Assembly (NCBI RefSeq): GCF_004345645.1
Contig: NZ_SLWS01000003.1
Location: 682,001-746,000 of the forward strand
Direction: 5' to 3'
DNA length: 64,000 nucleotides
DNA from: Actinocrispum wychmicini
GTDB taxonomy: Bacteria; Actinomycetota; Actinomycetes; Mycobacteriales; Pseudonocardiaceae
In this document: piece by piece, positions 56,873 to 64,000 of the stretch
Numbering within the stretch: position 1 is the first letter of the stretch
Layout: every line of letters begins with the position of its first letter
The notes under the pieces: model-generated
What the model saw: only the letters and a program-made list of their open reading frames with translations
What the model was told of the DNA's origin: nothing
Database searches by the model: none
Program-made: the position numbers and the translations under genes

Positions 56873-58369
56873 GTGGTCGGGGCCGGTCCGACCGGGCTGA
56901 TGCTCGCGGCCGAACTGGCACTGGCCGGGGTCGCGGTGCGGGTGGTGGAACGCCAGGCGGAGCCCAGCGGCCAGTCCCGGGGCGGCGGGGTGAACGCGCG
57001 GACCGCCGAGGTGTTCGCGATGCGGGGGCTGATGGCCGACATGGCCGCCCGGTCGATCCGCCGGGAGGTGGTCGGCGCGCACTTCGCGGGCCTGCCGGTC
57101 GGGTTGGACGTCCGCCCGTGGCGGACCCGTTATCCCGGTGGCGCGCTGATCCCGCAGGACCGGATCGAGTCGGTCCTGGAGAACCGGCTCGCCGAGCTGG
57201 GGGTGACCGTGCGGCGGGCGACGTCCGTCGTCGAGATGGACACGTCCGACGACGGTGTCACGGTCACGCTCGACGACGGCTCGTCGATCCAGGGCCAGTA
57301 CCTGGTTGCGTGCGACGGCGCGCACAGCACGATCCGGTCGCTCACCGGCGCGGAGTTCCCGGGCCGGCCGGGCACGATGAAGGCGGTCACCGCGGACATC
57401 GAACTGACCGCGCGGTCGGTGACCGTGCCGACGACGGTGGAGCACATCAGCCGGCTCGTGAAAGCGGGCGGGGACTACTGGATGATGCTGCACCCGCTGT
57501 ACGGGCCGGGCGAGGAGAACGGGCTGTACCGGGTGGTGTTCGGCGGCCCGGAACAGCAGACGCTCCCCCGTTCGACGCCGGTCACCGCCGAGGAGGTGTC
57601 CCGGGCGTTGGTCGCTGTGCACGGTCCGGACACCCGGATCGGCCGGTTGCGGTGGGGGACGCGGTTCACCGACGCCACCCGGCAGCTGGCCCGGTATCGG
57701 CACGGGCGGGTCCTGTTCGCCGGCGACGCCGCCCACATCCACTCGCCGCTCGGCGGGCAGGGCCTCAACCTGGGTGTCCAGGACGCGATGAACCTCGGCT
57801 GGAAGCTCGCCGCGCACGTGCACGGCACCGCGCCCGAGGGCCTGCTGGACACGTACCACGATGAACGCCACCCGGTCGCGGCCCGGGTGCTGACGGTCAC
57901 CCAGGCGCAGCGCGCGGTGATGCCGCCGCGTGATCCGGACGCGGTCGCGTTGCGGGAAATCCTGACCGAGATGGTGCGGTTGCCGGACACGAACCGGTAT
58001 CTGGCCGGGCTGATGTCCGGTTTGGACATTCGCTATCCGCTCGGGTCGGGCGAACCGTTGGTGGGTGAGCGGATGCCGGACCTGAGCCTGCGCCTGGCGG
58101 ACGGAACCGTGACCCAGGTGAGCGCGCTGCTGCGGCCCGGCCGTGCGGTGCTGCTGGACCTGGCCGCTGAGGGTCCGGACGTGTCCGGTGTGGACCGGGT
58201 GGTGGCCGAGCCGGTCCCGTCCGACATCGGCGTGGAAACCGGTGCGGCGCCAGGGGTCGAGCGGATCCTGATCCGGCCGGACGGCTACGTCTCGTGGGTG
58301 GGTTCGGGCGACTCGATGGTGGTGCCCTGGGCCGAGACCAGTCGGCTTCCCGCGAACACGTGGGTGTAG
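56873..58369 (+). CDS. FAD-dependent monooxygenase, N-terminally clipped
   Basis: A class A flavin monooxygenase of about 498 residues from GTG 56873. It opens directly on VVGAGPTGLMLAAELALAG, whereas relatives have five to eight residues of the first beta strand before it. It then shows VACDGAHSTIRSLTG and FAGDAAHIHSPLGGQGLN, with ILIRPDGYVSWVG near the C-terminus. The region upstream is tetR coding sequence on the other strand, with no proper ribosome site. The protein may be poorly made or unfolded. It overlaps the SnoaL-like gene by 85 bp at the 3' end. Substrate unknown. Confidence 0.8.
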   Translation: MVGAGPTGLMLAAELALAGVAVRVVERQAEPSGQSRGGGVNARTAEVFAMRGLMADMAARSIRREVVGAHFAGLPVGLDVRPWRTRYPGGALIPQDRIESVLENRLAELGVTVRRATSVVEMDTSDDGVTVTLDDGSSIQGQYLVACDGAHSTIRSLTGAEFPGRPGTMKAVTADIELTARSVTVPTTVEHISRLVKAGGDYWMMLHPLYGPGEENGLYRVVFGGPEQQTLPRSTPVTAEEVSRALVAVHGPDTRIGRLRWGTRFTDATRQLARYRHGRVLFAGDAAHIHSPLGGQGLNLGVQDAMNLGWKLAAHVHGTAPEGLLDTYHDERHPVAARVLTVTQAQRAVMPPRDPDAVALREILTEMVRLPDTNRYLAGLMSGLDIRYPLGSGEPLVGERMPDLSLRLADGTVTQVSALLRPGRAVLLDLAAEGPDVSGVDRVVAEPVPSDIGVETGAAPGVERILIRPDGYVSWVGSGDSMVVPWAETSRLPANTWV

Positions 58370-58668
58370 CGGCTGGCGGTGGTGAACGGCGTGCCGTCCG
58401 GTCCGGCGAGCTCCATGGCGGTGCGGCCGACGACGATGCCGACGTCCCCGATGTGGCGCACAGTCGCCTCATCGGGGAACGCCGTGATCGCCTGGAACCG
58501 GATCGCCCCGGTCGCGACCGCGTCGATCAGCTCGGACTTCGTCACCACCGCCCCGGAGCCGACGGCGACGAGCAGGAAGTCCGGATGCAGCAACGTTTCC
58601 AGTTCGGCGGTGTCGGCGGCGGTCAGTGCGGTGAAGAAGCGGGCGTCGTGGGCGAGCAGGTCGGTCAT
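58285..58668 (-). CDS. SnoaL/DUF4440-like NTF2-fold protein
   Basis: A 127-residue NTF2-like protein: MTDLLAHDARFFTALTAADTAELETLLHPDFLLVAVGSGAVVTKSELIDAV, ending YTHVFAGSRLVSAQGTTI. The fold is used by ketosteroid isomerases and small dehydratases and often by proteins of unknown role. It overlaps the 3' end of the convergent monooxygenase by 85 bp, an unusually long overlap, which supports both reading frames by their family matches. Confidence 0.8.
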   Translation of the reverse strand: MTDLLAHDARFFTALTAADTAELETLLHPDFLLVAVGSGAVVTKSELIDAVATGAIRFQAITAFPDEATVRHIGDVGIVVGRTAMELAGPDGTPFTTASRYTHVFAGSRLVSAQGTTIESPEPTHET

Positions 58669-58702
58669 CGGGCCGACGGTAGTGGTTGACGTCGACGGCA
58701 GG

Positions 58703-59827
58703 TCAACGGTGTGCGCGGAAGAACGCCCGAACGTCCGGCACGAACAGGTCGGGGACTTCCAGTGCGGCGAAGTGGCCGCCGCGGTCGAACTCCGACCAGT
58801 GGGTGACCGTGTACTGCTGTTCGACCAACGCGCGCACCGCGGGCACTATTTCGTGCGGGAACACCGCGACACCCAGGGGTGCGGTGAACGTGATCGGTTT
58901 GCCGCGCAAGGACACGGACTCGTAGTAGAGCCGGGCCGAGGAGTTCGCGGTGCCGGTCAGCCAGTACAGCATCACGTTGGTGAGCAGGTCGTCGACCGCG
59001 ATGGTGCTGGCCGGGTCGGTCCATTCCCGGAACTTCTCCGCGATCCACGCCAGCTGGCCCACTGGCGAGTCGGCCAGGCCGTAGGCGAGGGTCTGCGGGC
59101 GGGTGGACTGCTGGCGCAGGTAGCCGGGCGGGTTGGCGGCGTACCTCCGCATCGCCTCGATCCGGGCCGCGTCCGTCTCGGTCAGATCGGGCAGTTCCGG
59201 CAGTTGGCCGGGTGGCAACGGCAGGAAGTTCAGGTGGACGCCGACCACGTGGTCGGGGTGCTGAGCGGCCAGTATCCGGGAGATGCCCGATCCCCAGTCG
59301 CCGCCCTGCACGCCGTACCGGTGGTAGCCGAGGCGGGCCATGAGGCTGGCGAAGGCGTCGGCGACGCGGCCCATGTGCCAGCCGGTGTCGGTGGTGGGTC
59401 CGGAGAACCCGAACCCGGGGATCGCGGGGATGACCAGGTGGAAGGCGTCGGCGGGGTCGCCGCCGTGCGATCGCGGATCGCTGAGCGGGCCGAGCGTGGC
59501 GAGGAACTCCAGGACCGAGCCGGGCCAGCCGTGGGTGAGCAGCAGCGGCAACGCGTCCGGTTCGGGCGAGCGGACGTGCAGGAAGTAGATGTTCTGGCCG
59601 TCGATCTCGGTGGTGAACTGGGGTAGCTCGTTGAGGCGTGCCTCGTGGACGCGCCAGTTGTAGCCGGTGCGCCAGTACTCGGCGACCTCTTTGAGGTAGT
59701 CCAGCGGCACGCCGTAGTCCCAGCCGACCCCGGCGAGGTGATCCGGCCAGCGGGTGCGGGCGAGCCGGTCGCGCAGGTCGTCGAGGTCGGCTGGGGGGAT
59801 GTCGATCCGGAAGGGCTCAATGGTCAC
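58703..59827 (-). CDS. epoxide hydrolase
   Basis: A 374-residue epoxide hydrolase with the EHN N-terminal domain (PPADLDDLRDRLARTRWPDHLAG; YNWRVHEARLNELPQFTTEIDG). The catalytic core has THGWPGS (98-104), the nucleophile GGDWGS (Asp177), and the His in EFDRGGHFAALE. It is the microsomal-epoxide-hydrolase-like type, with no membrane anchor here. The GTG start overlaps the MFS stop (GTGA), so the two are co-translated and may form an import/detoxification pair. Confidence 0.92.
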   Translation of the reverse strand: MTIEPFRIDIPPADLDDLRDRLARTRWPDHLAGVGWDYGVPLDYLKEVAEYWRTGYNWRVHEARLNELPQFTTEIDGQNIYFLHVRSPEPDALPLLLTHGWPGSVLEFLATLGPLSDPRSHGGDPADAFHLVIPAIPGFGFSGPTTDTGWHMGRVADAFASLMARLGYHRYGVQGGDWGSGISRILAAQHPDHVVGVHLNFLPLPPGQLPELPDLTETDAARIEAMRRYAANPPGYLRQQSTRPQTLAYGLADSPVGQLAWIAEKFREWTDPASTIAVDDLLTNVMLYWLTGTANSSARLYYESVSLRGKPITFTAPLGVAVFPHEIVPAVRALVEQQYTVTHWSEFDRGGHFAALEVPDLFVPDVRAFFRAHR

Positions 59828-61032
59828 ACTACGACAGTAGTCTCGGCGTCGAGGGCGTTTCCCGCGTTCGTGGCGCGGGAGCGTTCGGCCCAGCGCACCG
59901 CGGGCCCGATGACGAGGCTGGTCACCAGGAACACGCCGCCGAGCACGATCCAGCCGGGCATTCCCCAGGCCAGGATGAGCGTGGTCAGCAGCAGTGGCGC
60001 GATCACCCGGGCCACCGCGAGGCCGTTGCCGAACAGGCCCTGGTACTGGCCGTGCTTGTCGGGCGGCGCGAGGTCGAAGCTGATCTGCCACGCGCCGGCG
60101 GACTGCGCCATCTCCCCCACCGTCTGCAGCAGCGCGGCGACGATCAGGACGGCGGTGGCGACCCACGCGGACAGGCCGATCCCGGTGAGCGCGAACACCA
60201 CGCACGCGGCCAGCAGCATGACCCCGGCGAACCGGCTGGACCGCGCGGCGGACTTGAGGTCGACGACCTTGCGTGCGACCCGGATCTGGAACAGGACCAC
60301 GGTGATGGTGTTGATGACGAGCAACGCGGACACCATCCAGCGCGGGGCGTCGGTGCGTTGCACGATCCACAGGGGAATCGCCAGGGTGATGAGCGGAACG
60401 TGCAGCAGCATGATCATGTTCAGGAAGGACAGCAGCGCGTACGGCTTGTCCCGCAGCACGGCGAGCTTCGGGCCGGCGGACGGCGTGGACCGGACCTCGG
60501 GCAGCGGTCGCAGGATCAGCGCGCACACCAGGAAGCTGACGGCGTCAATGGCGAACACGGCCATGTACGCGGCGGTGACGTCGAAGTACAGCGCGAGCCC
60601 GCCGAGCCCGGCGCCCAGGGCGAGGCCGCCGTTCACCGCCGCCTGGATGCCGGCGCGGGCCTCGGTGCGGTGCGCCGGTTCGACCAGGCCGGCGAGCAGT
60701 GCCTGCCGGGCGGCGGTGAGGCCGCACTGGCAACTGGTGTACAGGCAGGCGGCCAGGATGAACGCGAGCAGGCCGTGCGTGAACTGGAACACGGTGATCG
60801 CGCCGGCGGTGGTCAGCGCCAGCAGCAGGGCCAGCCGGCGCGGGCCGTACCGGTCGGCGAGGTGGCCGAGGGGCACGCCGGCGGTGAAGCCGACCGCCCA
60901 GGCGATGGTCAGGCCGAGCCCGACCTGTGTCGCGGACAACCCGACCACCCGGGTGAAGTAGAGCGCGGAGGTCACGTAGAACGCGCCGTCACCGATCGAG
61001 TTGGCCAGCTGGGCTGCTGCGAGTCTGCGCAT
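59824..61032 (-). CDS. MFS transporter
   Basis: A 402-residue 12-helix permease. It has GVPLGHLADRYGPRRLAL (motif A) and the N-terminal start LAAAQLANSIGDGAFYVTSALYFT typical of the MFS_3/enterobactin-exporter-like group. It overlaps the epoxide hydrolase gene and is divergent from a MocR regulator over 66 bp. Transport of a hydrophobic compound handled by the hydrolase is a guess. Confidence 0.88.
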   Translation of the reverse strand: MRRLAAAQLANSIGDGAFYVTSALYFTRVVGLSATQVGLGLTIAWAVGFTAGVPLGHLADRYGPRRLALLLALTTAGAITVFQFTHGLLAFILAACLYTSCQCGLTAARQALLAGLVEPAHRTEARAGIQAAVNGGLALGAGLGGLALYFDVTAAYMAVFAIDAVSFLVCALILRPLPEVRSTPSAGPKLAVLRDKPYALLSFLNMIMLLHVPLITLAIPLWIVQRTDAPRWMVSALLVINTITVVLFQIRVARKVVDLKSAARSSRFAGVMLLAACVVFALTGIGLSAWVATAVLIVAALLQTVGEMAQSAGAWQISFDLAPPDKHGQYQGLFGNGLAVARVIAPLLLTTLILAWGMPGWIVLGGVFLVTSLVIGPAVRWAERSRATNAGNALDAETTVVV

Positions 61033-61052
61033 GGCCAGTACGGTATGCGCTA

Positions 61053-61101
61053 CATTGGTCGGTTGTTACAGCCAATTCCTGCCAAGTGAAACAGACCAAT
61101 G
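61053..61101. promoter_or_regulatory. inverted repeat between MFS and mocR
   Basis: CATTGGTC (61053-61060) and GACCAATG (61094-61101) are perfect 8-bp inverted copies with a 33-bp spacer that includes a central GCCAATT. The right copy overlaps the mocR start codon. The arrangement of spaced ATTGGT/ACCAAT words is common for MocR/PdxR regulators. Confidence 0.6.
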
Positions 61102-62490
61102 GACATTCATGTCAGCCTCGCCGGCCGCGGTGACCTGTCCGCGCGGATCTACCGGTCGCTGCTGGACGCGATTCTGGATGGCCGGCTGCGACCGGGTGAG
61201 CGGCTGCCGCCCACCCGTGAGCTGGCGAAGCGGCTGGAGGTGTCCCGCACCACGGTCACTGACGCGTACGACCGGTTGACCGCCGAGGGCTTCCTGGTCG
61301 GCAAGGTCGGCGCGGGCACGTTCGTCAGCACGCAACCGGTCAAACGCGCCGAGCGGCGGGCCGCGCACGGGGAGGCCAAGCCGCGTGCGTTGTGGGACGC
61401 GATCCCGGCACCGGTCCGTTCACCCCGGCACGAGTTCGACTTCCGGCTCGGCGTCCCGGACGGGCGGCTGTTCCCGCTGGAGACGTGGCGGCGGTTGGTC
61501 GCGCGGGAACTGCGGTCGACGGTTGTCCGGGACGCGGGCTATGTCGACCCAGCGGGGCACGTGCGGCTGCGCGCGGCGATCGCGCGGTATGTGGGTGTGT
61601 CGCGTTCGGTGCAGGCGGGCGCGGACGACGTGATCGTCACGCAGGGCGCGCAGCAGGCGTTGGACGTCATCGGCCGGGTCCTGGTGGAGCCCGGTGACTG
61701 TGTGGCGATCGAGGAGCCGGGGTACGTGCCCGCGCGGGGGCTGTTCACGTCGTTGGGCGCGCGTGTGGTCGGTGTGCCGGTGGACGGCGAGGGCTTGGAT
61801 GTGGCGTCGTTGCCGAGCGACGCGCGGCTGGTGTACACGACGCCGTCGCACCAGTTCCCGTTGGGCACGCCGATGTCCCTCGCGCGGCGCACGGCGTTGC
61901 TGTCGTGGGCGCACCGGCATGACGCGGTCGTGGTGGAGGACGACTACGACAGCGAGTACCGGTTCTCCGATCGTCCGTTGCAGCCGTTGCAGAGCATCGA
62001 CCGCGGCGGGCGGGTGGTGTACGTCGGGTCGTTCTCCAAGACGCTGTTGCCGATGCTGCGGACGGGTTTCCTGGTCGCGCCCGCGTCGTTGCTGCCGGCG
62101 TTGCGGACCGCGAAGCAGCTCACCGACTGGCACGGCGACGTGATCACGCAGGGCGCGTTGGCGCAGTTCCTGGACGAGGGCCTGCTCGCGCGGCACATCC
62201 GCAAGGCCACCCGGGAGTACGCCGCCCGGCACGCGTTGATCGTCTCGACGTTGCGGCGGGATTTCCCGTGGCTGGAGCTGGTGCCGTCGGCCGCCGGCCT
62301 GCACCTGTGCGCTCGGTCCACTGTGGACGTCAGGCCGGTGGTCGAGCGGGCCGCCGCGGCCGGGGTCGGGGTGCAGGCGCTGGCGGACTTCTGTGCCGGG
62401 CCGCCGCAGCAGGGCCTGGTGATCGGGTACGGCGCGATCCCGGGCGCGAAGATCACCGAGGGGCTCCGCCGGTTACGGGAGACCAATTAG
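61099..62490 (+). CDS. MocR/PdxR-type GntR regulator with aminotransferase domain
   Basis: A 463-residue fusion. Residues ~10-75 are a GntR winged helix (SLLDAILDGRLRPGERLPPTRELAKRLEVSRTTVTDAYDRLTAEG). From ~110 on it is a fold-type I aminotransferase-like domain with GAQQALDVIGRVLVEPGD, a DDYDSEYR segment, and the PLP Lys in SFSKTLLP (about Lys314). Such regulators bind PLP and control pyridoxal or amino-acid metabolism. It is divergent from MFS-epoxide hydrolase and followed by a PhzF gene on the same strand. The target is unclear. Confidence 0.92.
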   Translation: MDIHVSLAGRGDLSARIYRSLLDAILDGRLRPGERLPPTRELAKRLEVSRTTVTDAYDRLTAEGFLVGKVGAGTFVSTQPVKRAERRAAHGEAKPRALWDAIPAPVRSPRHEFDFRLGVPDGRLFPLETWRRLVARELRSTVVRDAGYVDPAGHVRLRAAIARYVGVSRSVQAGADDVIVTQGAQQALDVIGRVLVEPGDCVAIEEPGYVPARGLFTSLGARVVGVPVDGEGLDVASLPSDARLVYTTPSHQFPLGTPMSLARRTALLSWAHRHDAVVVEDDYDSEYRFSDRPLQPLQSIDRGGRVVYVGSFSKTLLPMLRTGFLVAPASLLPALRTAKQLTDWHGDVITQGALAQFLDEGLLARHIRKATREYAARHALIVSTLRRDFPWLELVPSAAGLHLCARSTVDVRPVVERAAAAGVGVQALADFCAGPPQQGLVIGYGAIPGAKITEGLRRLRETN

Positions 62491-62538
62491 CGCCGATTGG
62501 CCTTCGACGAGCAGGGCCGGGGCGTTTACCGTCGCGGT

Positions 62539-63372
62539 ATGCGTATCCGGATCATCGACGCGTTCACCGACCAGCCGTTCCGGGGCAACCCGGCCGCGGT
62601 GTGCCTGCTGGACGGCGACACCTGGCCCGACGTGGAGTGGATGCAGCGGCTCGCGGTGGAGATGAACCTGTCCGAAACGGTGTTCGCGCTGCCGAACGTG
62701 GACGGCGCGGACTACGGCATCCGGTGGTTCACGCCGGTGCGTGAGGTCACGATGTGCGGGCATGCCACCTTGGCCACCGCGCACGCCCTGCACGTCGACC
62801 GTGGCACGCCCGCGACGGTGACGTTCAGCAGCCTCAGCGGGATCCTCACTGTGCAGACCGCCGCGGACGGCACGCTCACGATGGACTTCCCGGCCTCCCC
62901 CACCACCGAGATCCCGGTCTACAACGGCCTGGGCGAAGCGTTGGGCTGCGAGATCACCGCCGCGTACACCACCGGCGCCCTGGGTGACCTGCTGACCGTG
63001 GCGTCGGACGAGCGGACCGTACGTTCGTTGGCGCCCGATTTCGGCGCGGTGGCGCGGATCGGCCGTGAGCACGATGTCCGGGGGTTCATCGTCACGGCAC
63101 AGGCTGCCGAGTACGACTTCGTGTCCCGGTTCTTCGCCCCGAACGACGGCATCCCGGAGGACCCGGTGACCGGCAGCGCGCACACCGCGCTGGCGCCGTT
63201 CTGGGCGGAGCGGCTCAGCCGCACGACCTTGGTGGGCCTACAGGCCTCCGCGCGCACGGGCGTGGTGCGCACGGAGGTCCGGGGCGACCGGGTGCTGCTC
63301 ACCGGGACCGCGGTGGTGGTGCTGGACGGCCAGCTTCAGGGCAGTTCCCGGCCGGTGGCCGCGGTGAGGTGA
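62539..63372 (+). CDS. PhzF-family protein
   Basis: A 277-residue PhzF-like isomerase fold. It begins MRIRIIDAFTDQPFRGNPAAVCLL, has the catalytic-region NLSETVFALP (Glu46), RWFTPVREVTMCGHATLATAHAL, and GIPEDPVTGSAHTALAPFWAERL in the second half. PhzF isomerises an intermediate in phenazine synthesis, but most members are unrelated to phenazine; no phenazine genes are here. It follows the MocR gene by 48 bp and may be co-transcribed or controlled by it. Confidence 0.9.
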   Translation: MRIRIIDAFTDQPFRGNPAAVCLLDGDTWPDVEWMQRLAVEMNLSETVFALPNVDGADYGIRWFTPVREVTMCGHATLATAHALHVDRGTPATVTFSSLSGILTVQTAADGTLTMDFPASPTTEIPVYNGLGEALGCEITAAYTTGALGDLLTVASDERTVRSLAPDFGAVARIGREHDVRGFIVTAQAAEYDFVSRFFAPNDGIPEDPVTGSAHTALAPFWAERLSRTTLVGLQASARTGVVRTEVRGDRVLLTGTAVVVLDGQLQGSSRPVAAVR

Positions 63373-64000
63373 GCGCGCAGCTCGGGATAGGTCTCCGCCC
63401 ACCTCGCCGCGTCCTGGTCCTCGGTCAACTCCGGTAGCTCCTCCCCGGCGAGCAGCGCGCGGGCGCGGGCGGCGGCGTCGATGACGAGGTAGCGCATCAT
63501 CGACTCGGGCGGGCCGTTGCGGACTTCCAGGTCGTCGAGCAGTTCCTGTTCGCCGCGGCCGCGGATGAGCAGCAGCACGAACGGGTCCTCGTCGAGCAGC
63601 CACGCGACCTGATAGGACAGTGCGGCGGCGTGCCGGCACGGCAGTTCCCAGCCGTCGCAGTCGCATGTCGGTTCCAGGTCGGTCATCGCCGGCAGCAGGG
63701 ACACGTCCGCGCTCGCCAGTTCGCGCGGCATGTCCCGGTCGAGCAGGGCGGCGATGTACCCGGCCTTGATGGCTATCCAGTCAAGGAGCCGGGCCCAGTC
63801 GGCGTCGGTCAACTGTGCGATGTGGACGGTCGTGGTGTGCGGGGTGCGGTCGGCGCCGTACACCGTGGCCGCGATCCGGCCGGGGCTGACCGTGATCGGC
63901 CCGACCTGCCCGGCGGTGGCGTACTTGCGGCCGATCCGCAACTGCTGTTCGTCCAGGGCCGCGTCCTCGATCGCGGTGATCCACTCGTTGCCCCACCAGG
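63336..64000 (-). CDS. SWIM zinc-finger protein (partial, 5' end outside)
   Basis: The C-terminal ~220 residues of a SWIM-domain protein; the reading frame continues past position 64000, so the start is not in the window. The zinc ligands are visible in CDCDGWELPCRHAAALSYQVAW, matching the SWIM pattern CxC...CxH. Before it is GNEWITAIEDAAL, GRKYATAGQVGPITVSPGRIAATVYG, typical of the actinobacterial SWIM group often located next to SNF2-type helicases. It overlaps the end of the PhzF gene by 37 bp. Confidence 0.85.
   Translation of the reverse strand, partial: WWGNEWITAIEDAALDEQQLRIGRKYATAGQVGPITVSPGRIAATVYGADRTPHTTTVHIAQLTDADWARLLDWIAIKAGYIAALLDRDMPRELASADVSLLPAMTDLEPTCDCDGWELPCRHAAALSYQVAWLLDEDPFVLLLIRGRGEQELLDDLEVRNGPPESMMRYLVIDAAARARALLAGEELPELTEDQDAARWAETYPELRAHLTAATGRELP

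Noticed and set aside
62539..63372. Phenazine biosynthesis cluster
   Set aside because: A PhzF-like gene is present alone; no phzA/B/D/E/G homologues occur, and most PhzF-fold proteins are unrelated to phenazine.
1..64000. CRISPR arrays
   Set aside because: No series of regularly spaced repeats longer than 20 bp with unique spacers was seen, and no cas genes are present.

Overview
The window is GC-rich DNA (GTG starts are common, third codon positions are strongly G/C, and many adjacent genes overlap by 4 bp as ATGA or GTGA). It comes from the chromosome of an actinobacterium. Gene content (MutS-core pair, MocR/PdxR regulator, EXLDI protein, ECF sigma-YCII pairs, Rox-type monooxygenase) fits a Pseudonocardiales-like soil actinomycete; this taxonomic placement is an inference.

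Region 1 (1-8.9 kb), sugar-phosphate metabolism. A divergent DeoR regulator faces a tightly overlapping four-gene operon (SIS isomerase/deaminase, ROK kinase, PfkB kinase, class II aldolase) that resembles an aga/tagatose-type amino-sugar pathway. Next come an alpha/beta hydrolase, a VOC protein, glmS and a small conserved gene upstream of glmS.

Region 2 (9-17.8 kb). Two overlapping MutS-core ATPases lie downstream of an FAD monooxygenase, which is controlled by a divergent TetR through a 34-bp nested palindrome. A CaCA-type cation antiporter sits behind what looks like a yybP-ykoY manganese riboswitch and is divergent from an ArsR gene that has its own palindrome. A 168-bp MITE-like inverted-repeat element separates arsR from an Lrp gene and supplies the stop codons of both. 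A rhodanese and an alpha/beta hydrolase follow.

Region 3 (17.8-24.4 kb), accessory segment. It holds a zinc-knuckle coiled-coil protein with palindromic promoter sites, a degenerate ~0.8 kb stretch, and a 1274-residue protein combining HTH, STAND-type NTPase, one membrane helix and 14 WD40 repeats, followed by about 540 bp without a supported gene.

Region 4 (24.4-64 kb), a dense series of small regulator-effector modules: a rifampicin monooxygenase (rox); three YCII-ECF sigma pairs, one ECF sigma paired with a GyrI-like protein, and a fifth ECF sigma with a SnoaL-like tail; several TetR, ArsR, MerR and MarR regulators divergent from reductases or efflux pumps, most with visible palindromes; a polymorphic-toxin/immunity pair with an LQRxAGNQAV N-terminus; an ArsR-AHSA1 fusion; an MMPL transporter; a VOC pseudogene with two frameshifts; and a deletion scar joining a truncated tetR to a monooxygenase missing its first residues. 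The right edge has an epoxide hydrolase/MFS pair opposite a MocR regulator and PhzF, and a SWIM zinc-finger gene cut by the window end.
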